Shown: in pieces, positions 27,649 through 36,854 of the stretch
Layout: every line of letters starts with the position of its first letter
Numbering within the stretch: the stretch's first letter is position 1
Source: Phytobacter ursingii
Lineage (GTDB): Bacteria; Pseudomonadota; Gammaproteobacteria; Enterobacterales; Enterobacteriaceae
NCBI GenBank assembly: GCA_901456055.1
Contig: CABDWT010000017.1
Location: forward strand, 95,390-159,389
Reading direction: 5' to 3'
DNA length: 64,000 nucleotides
Made by a program: the position numbers and the translations under genes
Notes under the pieces: model-generated
Seen by the model: the letters and a program-made list of their open reading frames with translations, nothing else
Told to the model about the DNA's origin: nothing
Databases searched by the model: none

Positions 27649-29304
27649 TTAGCGCATGATGCGATCATCCACGTAGTTGCGCTTATCCGGCGCGGGCGGA
27701 AAATACTGATACAACCAGGTCTCGCTGATCGCATCGCCCTGACAGCGCAGGAAGAGACGCATTTCAACCGGGTCGGTGGAATTGGACGTTGGATACCAGT
27801 CGAACAGAATACGGTAGCCGTCGAAGGGCTCAACGTACAGGATTTCAACCTGCTTAGCTTCCCCATTCGACAAGGTGATAACGGGTTCAATCCCCTTCGG
27901 CGCAGCGGCTTTCAGATCGCCGCCGACAAAATCAATGGCGAAACGACGAGCCCATTTTTCCGGGTAATGTTCGCCCGGTGCCCACCCTTCCGGGAAGCCC
28001 CCCATACCGGTACGCGTGGCATAGACACGCGCCAGTGGTGAACGTACCGGCGGCATAGCGCTCCAGTACAGACGATATTGAAAAGCCAGTTCGTCACCTG
28101 CACGAACCGGTTTCTCCGGCTGCCAGAAACAGACCACGTTATCCAGGGTTTCACCCGTAGTCGGGATCTCCATTAATCCGACGCTGCCTTTACCCCATTG
28201 GTTACGCGGCTCGACCCACAGGCTTGGGCGTTTGTTATACCAGCCCATTACGTCCTGATAATGAGAAAAGTCGCGGTCCAGTTGCAGTAAGCCAAAACCT
28301 TTCGGATTGTCGTCCAAAAAGGCGTTGAATTGCAGTTTCTGCGGGTTATTCAGGGGACGACAAACCCACTCTCCATTGCCGCGCCACATGGCCAGCCGAT
28401 CGGAGTCATGGATCTGCGGATGAATGGTATCGCACACGCGACGTTCATTGTTACCACAGCTAAACATACTGGTCATCGGCGCAATACCCAGCTGTTTGAT
28501 GTCCTTACGCGCATACAGGTGGTTATCCACCTCCATGATCACCTGGCTCTGTTCACAGTGGATCACGAATTTGTATGCCCCGGTCAGACTCGGGCTGTCG
28601 AGCAAGGTATAGACCGTAAATGAGGTATCTGTGGCTTTCGCGGTTTCAAACCAGAATGCGGTGAAGTCCGGAAACTCTTCCGGAGTGTCCGTAAAGGTGT
28701 CGATTGCCGCGCCACGAGCAGAAAGCCCGTACTGATAAGTACTGTCTACCGCGCGGAAATAGCTGGCCCCCAGGAAAGAAACGATATCGCGACGTGCCAG
28801 CTCAGGCGCTTTAAAGGCGCGGAAACCGGCAAACCCCAGATCGCTTTGCCCTTCGAGCTGCTTTGTGTCAACGCCCGCGTCATGGTAGTTAAATAATTCA
28901 GGACGGAAATGAATTTCTCGCGCCTGTTGGGTGGCGGGATCGAGCGAGAACATGCGCACCCGGCGACGGAACCCCATCCCCATATGGAAAAACTGCACGT
29001 CCAACTGACGACCTTCAACATTGTTCCACAGGGAATGCTGCGCATCGTACTGAATGGCGTTGTAGGCCTGTGGCGTCATGTTGGCGAGCGTATCCGGCAA
29101 AGGACGCGGCGCGCCGCCCCACGGCTGCTGCGCCAGGTCATGCGCCATGGACTGCAAGACGGAAAAATCGAAACGACGACTCTGACCATCGGCGATATCG
29201 GAATCTGCAGCAAACGCCGCACGGGAGAACAGAGAAGCAAAGCCGGAAGTCCCGCACGCTGCGGCCAGCGCCATTGATGCCTTAATGAAACGTCTGCGGT
29301 TCAT
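27649..29304 (-). CDS. opgD: Periplasmic glucan biosynthesis protein OpgD
   Basis: A 551-residue periplasmic protein, same length as E. coli OpgD (MdoD). It shapes the backbone of osmoregulated periplasmic glucans. The N-terminus carries a twin-arginine signal ([16 protein letters not shown]), so it is exported folded by the Tat system; the mature protein begins near residue 33. The ATG at 29304 gives this signal, while the open frame extends 116 codons upstream with no coding character. OpgG-family motifs ([15 protein letters not shown]) are intact. Confidence 0.95.
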   Translation of the reverse strand: MNRRRFIKASMALAAACGTSGFASLFSRAAFAADSDIADGQSRRFDFSVLQSMAHDLAQQPWGGAPRPLPDTLANMTPQAYNAIQYDAQHSLWNNVEGRQLDVQFFHMGMGFRRRVRMFSLDPATQQAREIHFRPELFNYHDAGVDTKQLEGQSDLGFAGFRAFKAPELARRDIVSFLGASYFRAVDSTYQYGLSARGAAIDTFTDTPEEFPDFTAFWFETAKATDTSFTVYTLLDSPSLTGAYKFVIHCEQSQVIMEVDNHLYARKDIKQLGIAPMTSMFSCGNNERRVCDTIHPQIHDSDRLAMWRGNGEWVCRPLNNPQKLQFNAFLDDNPKGFGLLQLDRDFSHYQDVMGWYNKRPSLWVEPRNQWGKGSVGLMEIPTTGETLDNVVCFWQPEKPVRAGDELAFQYRLYWSAMPPVRSPLARVYATRTGMGGFPEGWAPGEHYPEKWARRFAIDFVGGDLKAAAPKGIEPVITLSNGEAKQVEILYVEPFDGYRILFDWYPTSNSTDPVEMRLFLRCQGDAISETWLYQYFPPAPDKRNYVDDRIMR

Positions 29305-29640
29305 GCCTGATAATACGTCCTTATGGTCGTGAGAAGCGGTGTTGTACAAAACAAAACCACGGCAAAAGCTAACAGTTATGACCGCACACTCTAGACAAAA
29401 TTGATTGAGAATCCAATTGCTGGCGGGTGATATTCTGCGCAAAGCTGGAAATATTTTTGTCGATGGGAGCGGCCTGAAAACTGTGTAAAGAAAGGTATGA
29501 TTTTTACTGCGCGGAAAATATCCCGTTACGTTGCTCACTGCATCGCTGCCCTTTTTCGCACCAGGGGCATAAAGCAAGATGACGGTACGAAAGCAGTGAA
29601 GAGCGTAGAAAGCCAGGGATGCGCAGGGATTTCTGATATA
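29305..29640. other. opgD upstream region
   Basis: This spacer contains only the opgD promoter and leader as far as I can see. A long open frame crosses it in the opgD reading frame, but it has no ribosome site and reads as chance. Confidence 0.4.
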
Positions 29641-29675
29641 AAAAGACCCCATCCGGACATCAACGGTTGGGGTCA
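29641..29675 (-). terminator. Terminator of the amino-acid binding-protein gene
   Basis: On the minus strand a stem TGACCCCA / TGGGGTC with a long loop is followed by TTTTTA, 16 bases past the stop of the gene at 29691. Confidence 0.75.
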
Positions 29676-29690
29676 GAAAAGGTCGGCTTA

Positions 29691-30470
29691 TTATTTAGCG
29701 CTGACGCTCACATCAATACCGGGGAAGTATTTCTCCGCCAGCGTTTTGATGGTGCCATCGGCGCGTACTTTATCAATTGCGGCGTCGAGTTGCTTTTTGG
29801 TGGCCTCATCACCTTTACGCAACCCGAAACCGATGCCACTGCCGAGGATCGTATCGTCAGATACCGGTTTGCCAATAAAGCCAAAGCCTTTACCCTGCGG
29901 TTTGCTCAGGAAACCTGCCTGCCCGGCCGCTGACATGACCAGCGAGGCGTCAATGCGACCATTCAGCAAATCACCCCAGGCCATATTCTGATCTTTATAA
30001 GACACCACGGTGACACCGTGCTTTTCCCAGTGCTCTTTTGCATAAGTTTCCTGAATGGAACCCTGCAATACACCGATAGTTTTACCCTTCAGACCTTCGG
30101 CCGTCGCTTCCATACCATCACCCGACTTACCCACCAGTTGAGAGGGAATGCGGTAGATAGGTTGGGTAAAATCGATGCTCTGACGACGCTGCTCGGTGAT
30201 ATTCATCGCTGAATTGATCGCGTCAAATTTTTTCGCCACAAGACCTGGGATCAGCGCATCAAACGAGGTTTCGACCCAGGTACATTTCAGTTCTGCGGCT
30301 TTACAGATGGCGTTGCCCAGCTCGATATCAAAACCTTCCAGTTGGCCAGAAGCATTGCGGCTTTCAAACGGTGGATATTCCGCTTCCAGGCCATAGCGTA
30401 ACTGGGTTGCTGCGAAAGAAGATAATGAGCAAAGCATGCCCATGCCCAGAAAGAGTGCTTTCAATTTCAC
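29691..30470 (-). CDS. Amino-acid ABC binding protein, orphan
   Basis: A 259-residue periplasmic binding protein of the HisJ/ArgT (lysine-arginine-ornithine) family. Residues 1-20 are a signal peptide ending SFAA; the mature part opens [16 protein letters not shown] with [11 protein letters not shown], the family signature. Two cysteines in ICKAAELKC (as in HisJ/ArgT) probably form a disulfide. It starts 12 bases after the aminotransferase gene, so both belong to one operon. No permease or ATPase gene is near, so it may use the HisQMP complex. Basic amino acid specificity is inferred only from family. Confidence 0.9.
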   Translation of the reverse strand: MKLKALFLGMGMLCSLSSFAATQLRYGLEAEYPPFESRNASGQLEGFDIELGNAICKAAELKCTWVETSFDALIPGLVAKKFDAINSAMNITEQRRQSIDFTQPIYRIPSQLVGKSGDGMEATAEGLKGKTIGVLQGSIQETYAKEHWEKHGVTVVSYKDQNMAWGDLLNGRIDASLVMSAAGQAGFLSKPQGKGFGFIGKPVSDDTILGSGIGFGLRKGDEATKKQLDAAIDKVRADGTIKTLAEKYFPGIDVSVSAK

Positions 30471-30482
30471 GGTTAACGCTCC

Positions 30483-31652
30483 TTAGCGTGGCTTAACACG
30501 ACACAGGGCCTGCGCGCCTGCTCTGAGTGTGGCCTCATCTTTGGCAAAAGAGAGGCGAATCAATTTGTTATCAGTACCATCAGTGTAAAACGCCGATAAC
30601 GGAATGGTGGCAACGCCGTAATCGGTAATTAACCTTTTCACCATCTCGCTGTCGCTCTCGTCGCTGAAATGGCTGTAATCCGCCAACAGGAAGAACGATC
30701 CCGCGCTCGGCAATAAGCGAAATGGCGATGCTGCCAGCAGACTTTGCAACAAGTCGCGTTTGCGCTGGTAGAAGGCCGACAGCGACAGCCAGGTCTGGGG
30801 ATCCGTCATATGCTCGGCAAAAGCGTACTGCATTGGCGTATCGGCGGAAAACATTAAAAACTGATGGACTTTCACAATCTCATCCATCAACTCTGATGGC
30901 GCAACGCAGTAACCCACGCGCCAGCCCGTGACATGATAGGTCTTACCGAAGGACGAGATAATCACACTGCGCTGCGCAAGTTGCGGATGTGTCGCCATAC
31001 CATGGTGCGGCTGCTCGTCAAAGACGACATGTTCGTACACTTCGTCAGAAAGAATCACGATATCGGTGTTGCGCGTCAACGCCGCCAGTTGTTGCAGATC
31101 GTCAGCAGAGAAGACCTGACCGCTCGGATTATGTGGCGTGTTAATAATGATCATGCGCGTGCGGGGAGTGATGGCCGCGCGAACTTCGTCCCAGTTCACC
31201 GCAAAATCGGGGACTGTGAGTTTAATGGCGATGGGCGTCGCCCCCTGCAGGCGAACAATCGGCGCATAGCTGTCAAACGACGGTTCGAAATAGATAACTT
31301 CATCGCCCGGATGAACCAGGCCACTGATGGCCGAATAGAGACCTTCACTGGCGCTGGCGGTAATCAGTATTTCGCTGTCCACGTCATACTGCGTGCCGTA
31401 CAGATCACTGATCTTCTCAGCAATGCGTGTTTTCAGCGGACGTAACCCCGTCATCGGGGCGTACTGGTTATGATCGGCCTGCATCGCCCTGGTCACGCCG
31501 GAGATCAACTGCGGATCGCAAGAAAAATTGGGCGCGCCCTGAGAAAGGTTAATCGCATTATGCTGTGCGGAAAGCTGACCAATAACGGTAAAAATGGTCG
31601 TACCCACGTCGGGTAATTTTGAACGGGTTTTCACCGGTGTACGCAGAGTCAT
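30483..31652 (-). CDS. PLP aminotransferase, YbdL-like
   Basis: A 389-residue fold-type-I aminotransferase similar to YbdL of E. coli (methionine/aromatic aminotransferase). Marks: NLSQGAPNF near residue 36, NQYAPMTG, NTPHNPSGQ (about 173), SDEVYEHV and the PLP lysine in SSFGKTYHVTGWRVGY (about 240). It is the first gene of a two-gene operon with a basic amino acid binding protein and is divergent from a LysR regulator 111 bases away. Together they suggest uptake and transamination of an amino acid; which one is unknown. Confidence 0.9.
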   Translation of the reverse strand: MTLRTPVKTRSKLPDVGTTIFTVIGQLSAQHNAINLSQGAPNFSCDPQLISGVTRAMQADHNQYAPMTGLRPLKTRIAEKISDLYGTQYDVDSEILITASASEGLYSAISGLVHPGDEVIYFEPSFDSYAPIVRLQGATPIAIKLTVPDFAVNWDEVRAAITPRTRMIIINTPHNPSGQVFSADDLQQLAALTRNTDIVILSDEVYEHVVFDEQPHHGMATHPQLAQRSVIISSFGKTYHVTGWRVGYCVAPSELMDEIVKVHQFLMFSADTPMQYAFAEHMTDPQTWLSLSAFYQRKRDLLQSLLAASPFRLLPSAGSFFLLADYSHFSDESDSEMVKRLITDYGVATIPLSAFYTDGTDNKLIRLSFAKDEATLRAGAQALCRVKPR

Positions 31653-31763
31653 TCTTAATCCTTTCTCATTAAAAGTGCATAAGCATTCAAATAAAAGCGC
31701 GTTGAGTCCACAATCGATTTGTTGTCATAATAGCCATGAATAAATTGCATAGCTGGAGTCACC

Positions 31764-32606
31764 ATGCCAAACCGTACCTTGCCGCTGAATGCCATTGACG
31801 CTTTTCTGGTTACGGCCCGCCATTTAAATCTTACCCATGCCGCAAAAGAGTTATGTCTGACGCAGGGGGCGGTAAGCCGCAAGATTGCTTCACTGGAGAC
31901 ATGGTTTGGTTTCCCGCTGTTTGAGCGCCATGCCAGGGGGTTGCGGTTATCGCCTCAGGGCAGCGCTCTGCTACCGGAATTACGTTCGGCGTTTGAGCAT
32001 CTGCAAACCCTTGCCGCGCAAGCGCGGGCACAACAAACGGTCGTCCGTCTGAAAGCGCCGACCTGTGCGATGCGCTGGCTGGTTCCGCGTCTTATTCAGC
32101 TTGAGCACACCAGCCCTGACTTGCAGGTGGCATTGACGACCACCACTGACCATGGCGTTAACTTCAAAACTGAGCCGTACGATGCGGCAATCGTTTTTGG
32201 TACCCATTTCAGCGCGGGCGATCTGCTGTTTGATGAAGCGCTGACGCCGGTCATGAGTCCCCAATTGACGGCCGATGACACGCTCAGTCATTTGACGTTT
32301 CTGCATCCGACCAGAGATAAAACAGACTGGTCGCTGTGGCTGGCGAAACAGGACAGCACAACGTGGGTTATGAAAAAAAATCAACACTTCGACACCATGG
32401 ATCTGGCGATCACGGCGGCCATTCAGGGGCTTGGCGTGGCCATTGCTGATGAAACGCTGGTCGCGGAGGATATCCGCGCCGGTCGCCTTATGCGTCCTTA
32501 TGCGCAGAGTGTTAAGACAGGGGCGAGCTATCGTCTGGTACTGAGAGATTCACAAAATAATGCCGCCGGGCTGGCGGCATTTCGCGCGAGCTTGCTGGAT
32601 AATTAA
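31764..32606 (+). CDS. LysR-family regulator, GcvA-like
   Basis: A 280-residue LysR regulator. The N-terminal winged helix (LPLNAIDAFLVTARHLNLTHAAKELCLTQGAVSRKIA) is of the GcvA type; the segment is split here only as evidence of family. The effector domain covers about 90-280. GGAG lies five bases before the ATG. It is divergent from the aminotransferase/binding protein operon and most likely controls it, with an amino acid as effector. Its stop overlaps that of the convergent esterase by four bases. Confidence 0.88.
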   Translation: MPNRTLPLNAIDAFLVTARHLNLTHAAKELCLTQGAVSRKIASLETWFGFPLFERHARGLRLSPQGSALLPELRSAFEHLQTLAAQARAQQTVVRLKAPTCAMRWLVPRLIQLEHTSPDLQVALTTTTDHGVNFKTEPYDAAIVFGTHFSAGDLLFDEALTPVMSPQLTADDTLSHLTFLHPTRDKTDWSLWLAKQDSTTWVMKKNQHFDTMDLAITAAIQGLGVAIADETLVAEDIRAGRLMRPYAQSVKTGASYRLVLRDSQNNAAGLAAFRASLLDN

Positions 32607-34111
32607 TCAAGTTTGACGTGATGCCGCATGACCCGTTTAAACAGTGTCAGGCGTGCCCGCATAAACCGATTTGCCATACGAAATCCCGCATGTTTATTCA
32701 GTCCGATGCGTAGCAGCCTGTCTCGCCCTTTTCGGCAAGCCTGCCAGCGAACAGGGCCATGAAGCACATCGCAAGTGACGCTGGCTTCGCGGGCAAAGTT
32801 AACCCAGTAATCGGCGACCTTTGCTGCAAATGCCAGATCTCGATCATTGACGTAATGGCACGCAGGCTCCGTCAGCATCAGATTATCAAATACATAGGGC
32901 ACTTCGTTTCCGTGCCATGCGCCATTGATGTAGGTGTCGTGCTCGGCTTCTGCCACGTAATCAAACCAGTAGCGCCAGCATGGTTGCCCGATGCGCTGTT
33001 GCGCCTGCATTATCACCAGTCCGAGCGAGGTAAACGCCATATCCCTGCAAACCTGGCGCCCCAGTTCCGTATCCCCTTTTACCCCGGGGTAAAGCAGCTT
33101 AATGATCCCCAGGCCAAAACGTTGCTCACGACGTAACTTATCAATTTGTCCGGCGAGGTCGACGCCAAACTCGGCCATCACGCTGGCTTCATCACTGTTG
33201 GAACCGACGATAACTGGCATCGGATGTTGCGAAGCGCTGAAAAAAACCTCCAGTGCCGGCACAGGCAGGACGTCGTCTCCGGCAATCGGCGCGGGAGCGA
33301 TCTTAAGCGGTGAAGGGAGCGGCCAGAATGCCTCGGCCGGTATCGCGCGCAATGTCTCTGCCGTGGCGTTGGGTGCGCCGAGATGCTCTGCAATGGCGGT
33401 CCCTTTTTCCAGCGCGCGCTCAAGCGGCGTATCCGGCAAGGTGTAGCTACTTTGAATAATGGCTTTGTGAAAGAGCCCCTTTGCCTTCGGCGAGGCCATC
33501 AGCGACATCACACTTCGTCCCCCGGCGGATTCGCCAAACAGCGTGATCTTACGCGCATCGCCACCGAAGGCATGGATATTCTCTTTAACCCAGTGCAGCG
33601 CGGCAATTTGATCGAGCAGGCCGAAGTTACAAACGGTTTCGCCCTCTTCTTCTTGCAATGCCGGATGGGCGAAAAACCCCAAATGTCCCAGCCGATAATT
33701 GAGGGTGACTAACACCACACCGCGTCGGGCGAGAGCTTTGCCATCATAGGGCGGCAAATCGCCCGCCCCCATGGTAAAACCGCCCCCATGCAGCCAGACC
33801 ATCACCGGGAGTGGCGCACTGCGCGCCGCCGGGGCCCATACATTGAGATACAGACAATCTTCGGACAATTTACCCGGATCGCCGCCGGCAATTTGCGTGC
33901 AGATTTCACCGTTCTGCCAACTGGAAGCAGAAAAGGTATCCGCCACGCGGACACCTTCCCAGGGCTTTGACGGTTGCGGCGCGCGCCAGCGCAACGGCCC
34001 GACGGGAGGCGCCGCATAGGGAATACCACGCCAGACGAGACAATCCTCGTCGGTCACACCAATCAGCGTGCCGTGGCGGGTTTCTGCTAACGGCGCGGAG
34101 GGATTTTCCAT
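32603..34111 (-). CDS. Type-B carboxylesterase
   Basis: A 502-residue carboxylesterase of the PnbA/cholinesterase-like family. The oxyanion motif LHGGGFTMGAG (about 105) and the nucleophile elbow FGESAGGRSVM (about 190) are intact, and EDCLYLNVWAP is the family signature. No signal peptide, so cytoplasmic. I start at ATG 34111 (AGGA seven bases upstream) over an in-frame GTG at 34132. Serine at GESAG, with Glu and His later, should form the triad. The substrate is unknown. It is 42 bases from the hglS stop on the same strand. Confidence 0.9.
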   Translation of the reverse strand: MENPSAPLAETRHGTLIGVTDEDCLVWRGIPYAAPPVGPLRWRAPQPSKPWEGVRVADTFSASSWQNGEICTQIAGGDPGKLSEDCLYLNVWAPAARSAPLPVMVWLHGGGFTMGAGDLPPYDGKALARRGVVLVTLNYRLGHLGFFAHPALQEEEGETVCNFGLLDQIAALHWVKENIHAFGGDARKITLFGESAGGRSVMSLMASPKAKGLFHKAIIQSSYTLPDTPLERALEKGTAIAEHLGAPNATAETLRAIPAEAFWPLPSPLKIAPAPIAGDDVLPVPALEVFFSASQHPMPVIVGSNSDEASVMAEFGVDLAGQIDKLRREQRFGLGIIKLLYPGVKGDTELGRQVCRDMAFTSLGLVIMQAQQRIGQPCWRYWFDYVAEAEHDTYINGAWHGNEVPYVFDNLMLTEPACHYVNDRDLAFAAKVADYWVNFAREASVTCDVLHGPVRWQACRKGRDRLLRIGLNKHAGFRMANRFMRARLTLFKRVMRHHVKLD

Positions 34112-34153
34112 GACAACATCCTGTTTATTCACACCCGTAGCAGAGTACCTTTT

Positions 34154-35497
34154 TTACAACAGACCGCAACGTCGTTTGCTGCGCTCTTCTGCTTGCTCAT
34201 AGAGGGTGAACTCATCAAGGACTTCGCAGCCGAGCGCTTCTTCAAAACGCCGCTTGCTGGCATTACCGTGGCTACGCTGTTGCGTTTCGTTGCCAAGGTT
34301 TGACTGAAAGATCCCGGCCGCACTGACGGGCAAAAAATCTTCATAGATGATGGGTTGCGCAACTACCCACCCGCGCTCAATAAGCGGTTGCGGATCATCA
34401 CCCGGACGAATCGCCTTACGGTGAGCCTCGCCAGAGGGTGTCAGGCGATACCGGAAGTAGGCCAGTTGCTGGCGTCGCAACAGCATTTCGCTGTCGGGGA
34501 AAGATTGAAATATCTCCTGTAAATGTAACTGATGCGTCAAATTATCTTTCCCGGTGCCAGCTTCATTAAGTAACCGGTCGTAAAGCGCCCTGCCTTTTGG
34601 CGTCAGCGCCACGCCGCGCTGTTCTATCTCACCAAAACGCGCAGTATGCGTCCCCTCCTGCTCGCCTGCGAACAATACCGGTTCATCCAGTGCTTTGAAG
34701 CTGGTCTGGCGCAATAAGATTGGCACATCGCGGCGCGGCGGCCCTTCAATCAGGATTTTGGGTTCTATTCCATATTTCGGCATCAGCGCCTGAACCTGGT
34801 CAATATCCAGCGTGCGCGGCGTCAGATGGTTGATATGGCAGCCGGGGAAGCAGACTACATCGGCAATCAGGCGGTGCTCAGTATGGAGCGCATGGTATGT
34901 CAGGGCATCCACGGTGGCATGACGATGCCAGCGAAAGGTCTCCAGCGCCTCTTTCACAAATTCACTCGCCTGGACAGCAGTGAACGCGCCGGTTTGTTCA
35001 TGTAAGGCAATGAGTTCATGGCAACGTGGAGTGAAAATATCCCTGCGCTGTAAAATCGCGGCGGCCTGGTCGCGCAGTTGCGCATCCTCAATCAGTTCGA
35101 GGCGCAATAACGAGGTAAAAATGCGAAACGGATTACGTGCCAGGGCCGCATCATCAATGGGGCGAAAGGCGGTGGAGTGTACAGGAACCCCCGCCTGAGA
35201 CAGATCGTAATAGCTCACCGGAAACATGCCCATAATGGCGAACATCCGTCGTAACGTCGCCAGTTCCTCCGGGCGTCCAACGCGAATTGCCCCATGGCGC
35301 TCGACGTTCAGGCGCGCCAGTTCATCTGCGTTAACCAGCTTTTCATGCAACCGGGGATTATTCTCCAGTACTGCCAGATTGACGTCCGCAACCAGCTCCA
35401 GCAAGGTGCCGTACTGCGGAACTTCCTGCTGGTACATCGTTGACATTGCCTGCGAAAATTGTTCCCGAATGTCATCAGCCGTGATGGTGTTCGCCAT
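34154..35497 (-). CDS. hglS: 2-oxoadipate dioxygenase/decarboxylase (HglS, YdcJ)
   Basis: A 447-residue DUF1338 protein, same length as E. coli YdcJ. The family includes HglS of Pseudomonas putida, an Fe(II) enzyme that turns 2-oxoadipate into D-2-hydroxyglutarate in lysine catabolism. Likely metal His residues are in FRWHRHATVD (about 190) and FPGCHINHLTPRTLD (about 220). It is divergent from ydcI with 292 bases between. Enzymatic activity is known for homologues; here it is inferred. Confidence 0.9.
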   Translation of the reverse strand: MANTITADDIREQFSQAMSTMYQQEVPQYGTLLELVADVNLAVLENNPRLHEKLVNADELARLNVERHGAIRVGRPEELATLRRMFAIMGMFPVSYYDLSQAGVPVHSTAFRPIDDAALARNPFRIFTSLLRLELIEDAQLRDQAAAILQRRDIFTPRCHELIALHEQTGAFTAVQASEFVKEALETFRWHRHATVDALTYHALHTEHRLIADVVCFPGCHINHLTPRTLDIDQVQALMPKYGIEPKILIEGPPRRDVPILLRQTSFKALDEPVLFAGEQEGTHTARFGEIEQRGVALTPKGRALYDRLLNEAGTGKDNLTHQLHLQEIFQSFPDSEMLLRRQQLAYFRYRLTPSGEAHRKAIRPGDDPQPLIERGWVVAQPIIYEDFLPVSAAGIFQSNLGNETQQRSHGNASKRRFEEALGCEVLDEFTLYEQAEERSKRRCGLL

Positions 35498-35620
35498 GTT
35501 GTCATGCCTCCAGTATGTATTACCTGGAGTGTAGAGAAGCCGTCGCGCGCCTGTGGGAGAGAATTTACGAAGTGTGATCGCGGCGGAAAACCAAAAATGC
35601 CGTATTTCCGGCTATTTGCA

Positions 35621-35639
35621 TAACCAAAAATTATGGTTA
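35621..35639. promoter_or_regulatory. LysR-type inverted repeat
   Basis: TAACCA, seven bases, TGGTTA, perfect arms, in the 292-base divergent spacer between hglS and ydcI. Size and place fit a binding site for the LysR protein YdcI, but YdcI's known sites were not available for comparison. Confidence 0.45.
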
Positions 35640-35789
35640 AACCCCCACAGACATGCGGTTGACATCACACTGCCGGGAAAATTTGTTTGTAACTCAACGA
35701 GATTAAATGTTAAGAATGTTTTGCTACCAAGTTAACATAATTAAGCAACTTTACTTGCCACGGACATCGCTTCGTTTTTACATCATCTT

Positions 35790-36713
35790 ATGGAAAAAAA
35801 CGGTTTGTTCTCCCAGCGCATACGCTTGCGCCATCTGCATACATTCGTCGCCGTCGCTCAGCAGGGAACCCTGGGGCGTGCGGCAGAGACCCTTAACCTT
35901 AGTCAACCCGCGTTGTCCAAGACGCTGAATGAACTGGAGCAACTCACCGGAACGCGTCTGTTTGAGCGTGGCCGACTGGGAGCGCAACTCACCCTGGTGG
36001 GTGAGCAGTTTTTAACCCATGCTGTGCGCGTACTTGATGCGCTCAATACCGCAGGCCAGTCGCTCAACTACAAACCTGAACAAAACAATGCCGTGATCCG
36101 TGTTGGCGCATTACCCACTGCGGCGCTGGGCATTCTGCCGTCGGTGATTGGTCAGGTACATAAGCAGCAGCCTGATATCACCATTCAGGTGGCGACCACC
36201 AATAATCCTATGTTGTTGGCCGGGCTGAAATCCGGTGAGTTGGACGTCGGCATCGGCCGTATGTCAGATCCGGAACTGATGAGCGGATTGACCTATGAGA
36301 TGTTATTTCTTGAGTCACTCAAACTGGTGGTGCGCCCCAACCATCCGCTGCTGCAAACCACGATTACGCTGAGCCGGGTGCTGGAATGGCCTGTCGTCGT
36401 ACTGCCAACCGGTACAGTGCCACGCCAGAATACGGAGGATTTGCTGCAAAGTCAGGGCTGCAAGCTTCCGACCGGCTGCATTGAAACGCTCTCTGCGTCG
36501 TTATCACGACAATTGACCGTGAATTTTGATTACGTCTGGTTTGTTCCTTCCGGCGCAGTCAAGAATGATTTGCGCGAAGGTTCACTCACCGCGCTACCCA
36601 TCGTACCGCCGGGTATGGGCGATCCTATCGGCATTCTCACTCGCGTGGATGCCCCCCTCTCCATCGGCGTGCAAACGCTGATCGCTGCTATTCGTAAAAC
36701 CGTGCCAGATTAA
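35790..36713 (+). CDS. ydcI: LysR-family regulator YdcI
   Basis: A 307-residue LysR regulator, same length as E. coli and Salmonella YdcI, opening RIRLRHLHTFVAVAQQGTLG and ALSKTLNELEQLTGTRLFERG, the winged-helix part. YdcI is a conserved regulator linked to acid stress and growth control. The effector domain covers about 95-300. It is divergent from hglS and followed, 141 bases on, by a YdeP-type gene. A 19-base inverted repeat upstream could be its own operator. Confidence 0.94.
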   Translation: MEKNGLFSQRIRLRHLHTFVAVAQQGTLGRAAETLNLSQPALSKTLNELEQLTGTRLFERGRLGAQLTLVGEQFLTHAVRVLDALNTAGQSLNYKPEQNNAVIRVGALPTAALGILPSVIGQVHKQQPDITIQVATTNNPMLLAGLKSGELDVGIGRMSDPELMSGLTYEMLFLESLKLVVRPNHPLLQTTITLSRVLEWPVVVLPTGTVPRQNTEDLLQSQGCKLPTGCIETLSASLSRQLTVNFDYVWFVPSGAVKNDLREGSLTALPIVPPGMGDPIGILTRVDAPLSIGVQTLIAAIRKTVPD

Positions 36714-36854
36714 TCTGTATGCGCGCCAGACACGGACCGTTGCGCAAATGGTAAACTTATTGTTAATTGTGTGATAAAAGATAGTTGTTGATTAAGGATT
36801 GCTGTTACGCGGCGTAGTGTTTGCGCAAGAGCAATCCGCTGTCCGGAAGAACAC

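Noticed and set aside
29305-29652. N-terminal extension of opgD
   Set aside because: The open frame continues 116 codons upstream, but the twin-arginine signal at 29304 must be N-terminal, and the extension has no ribosome site.
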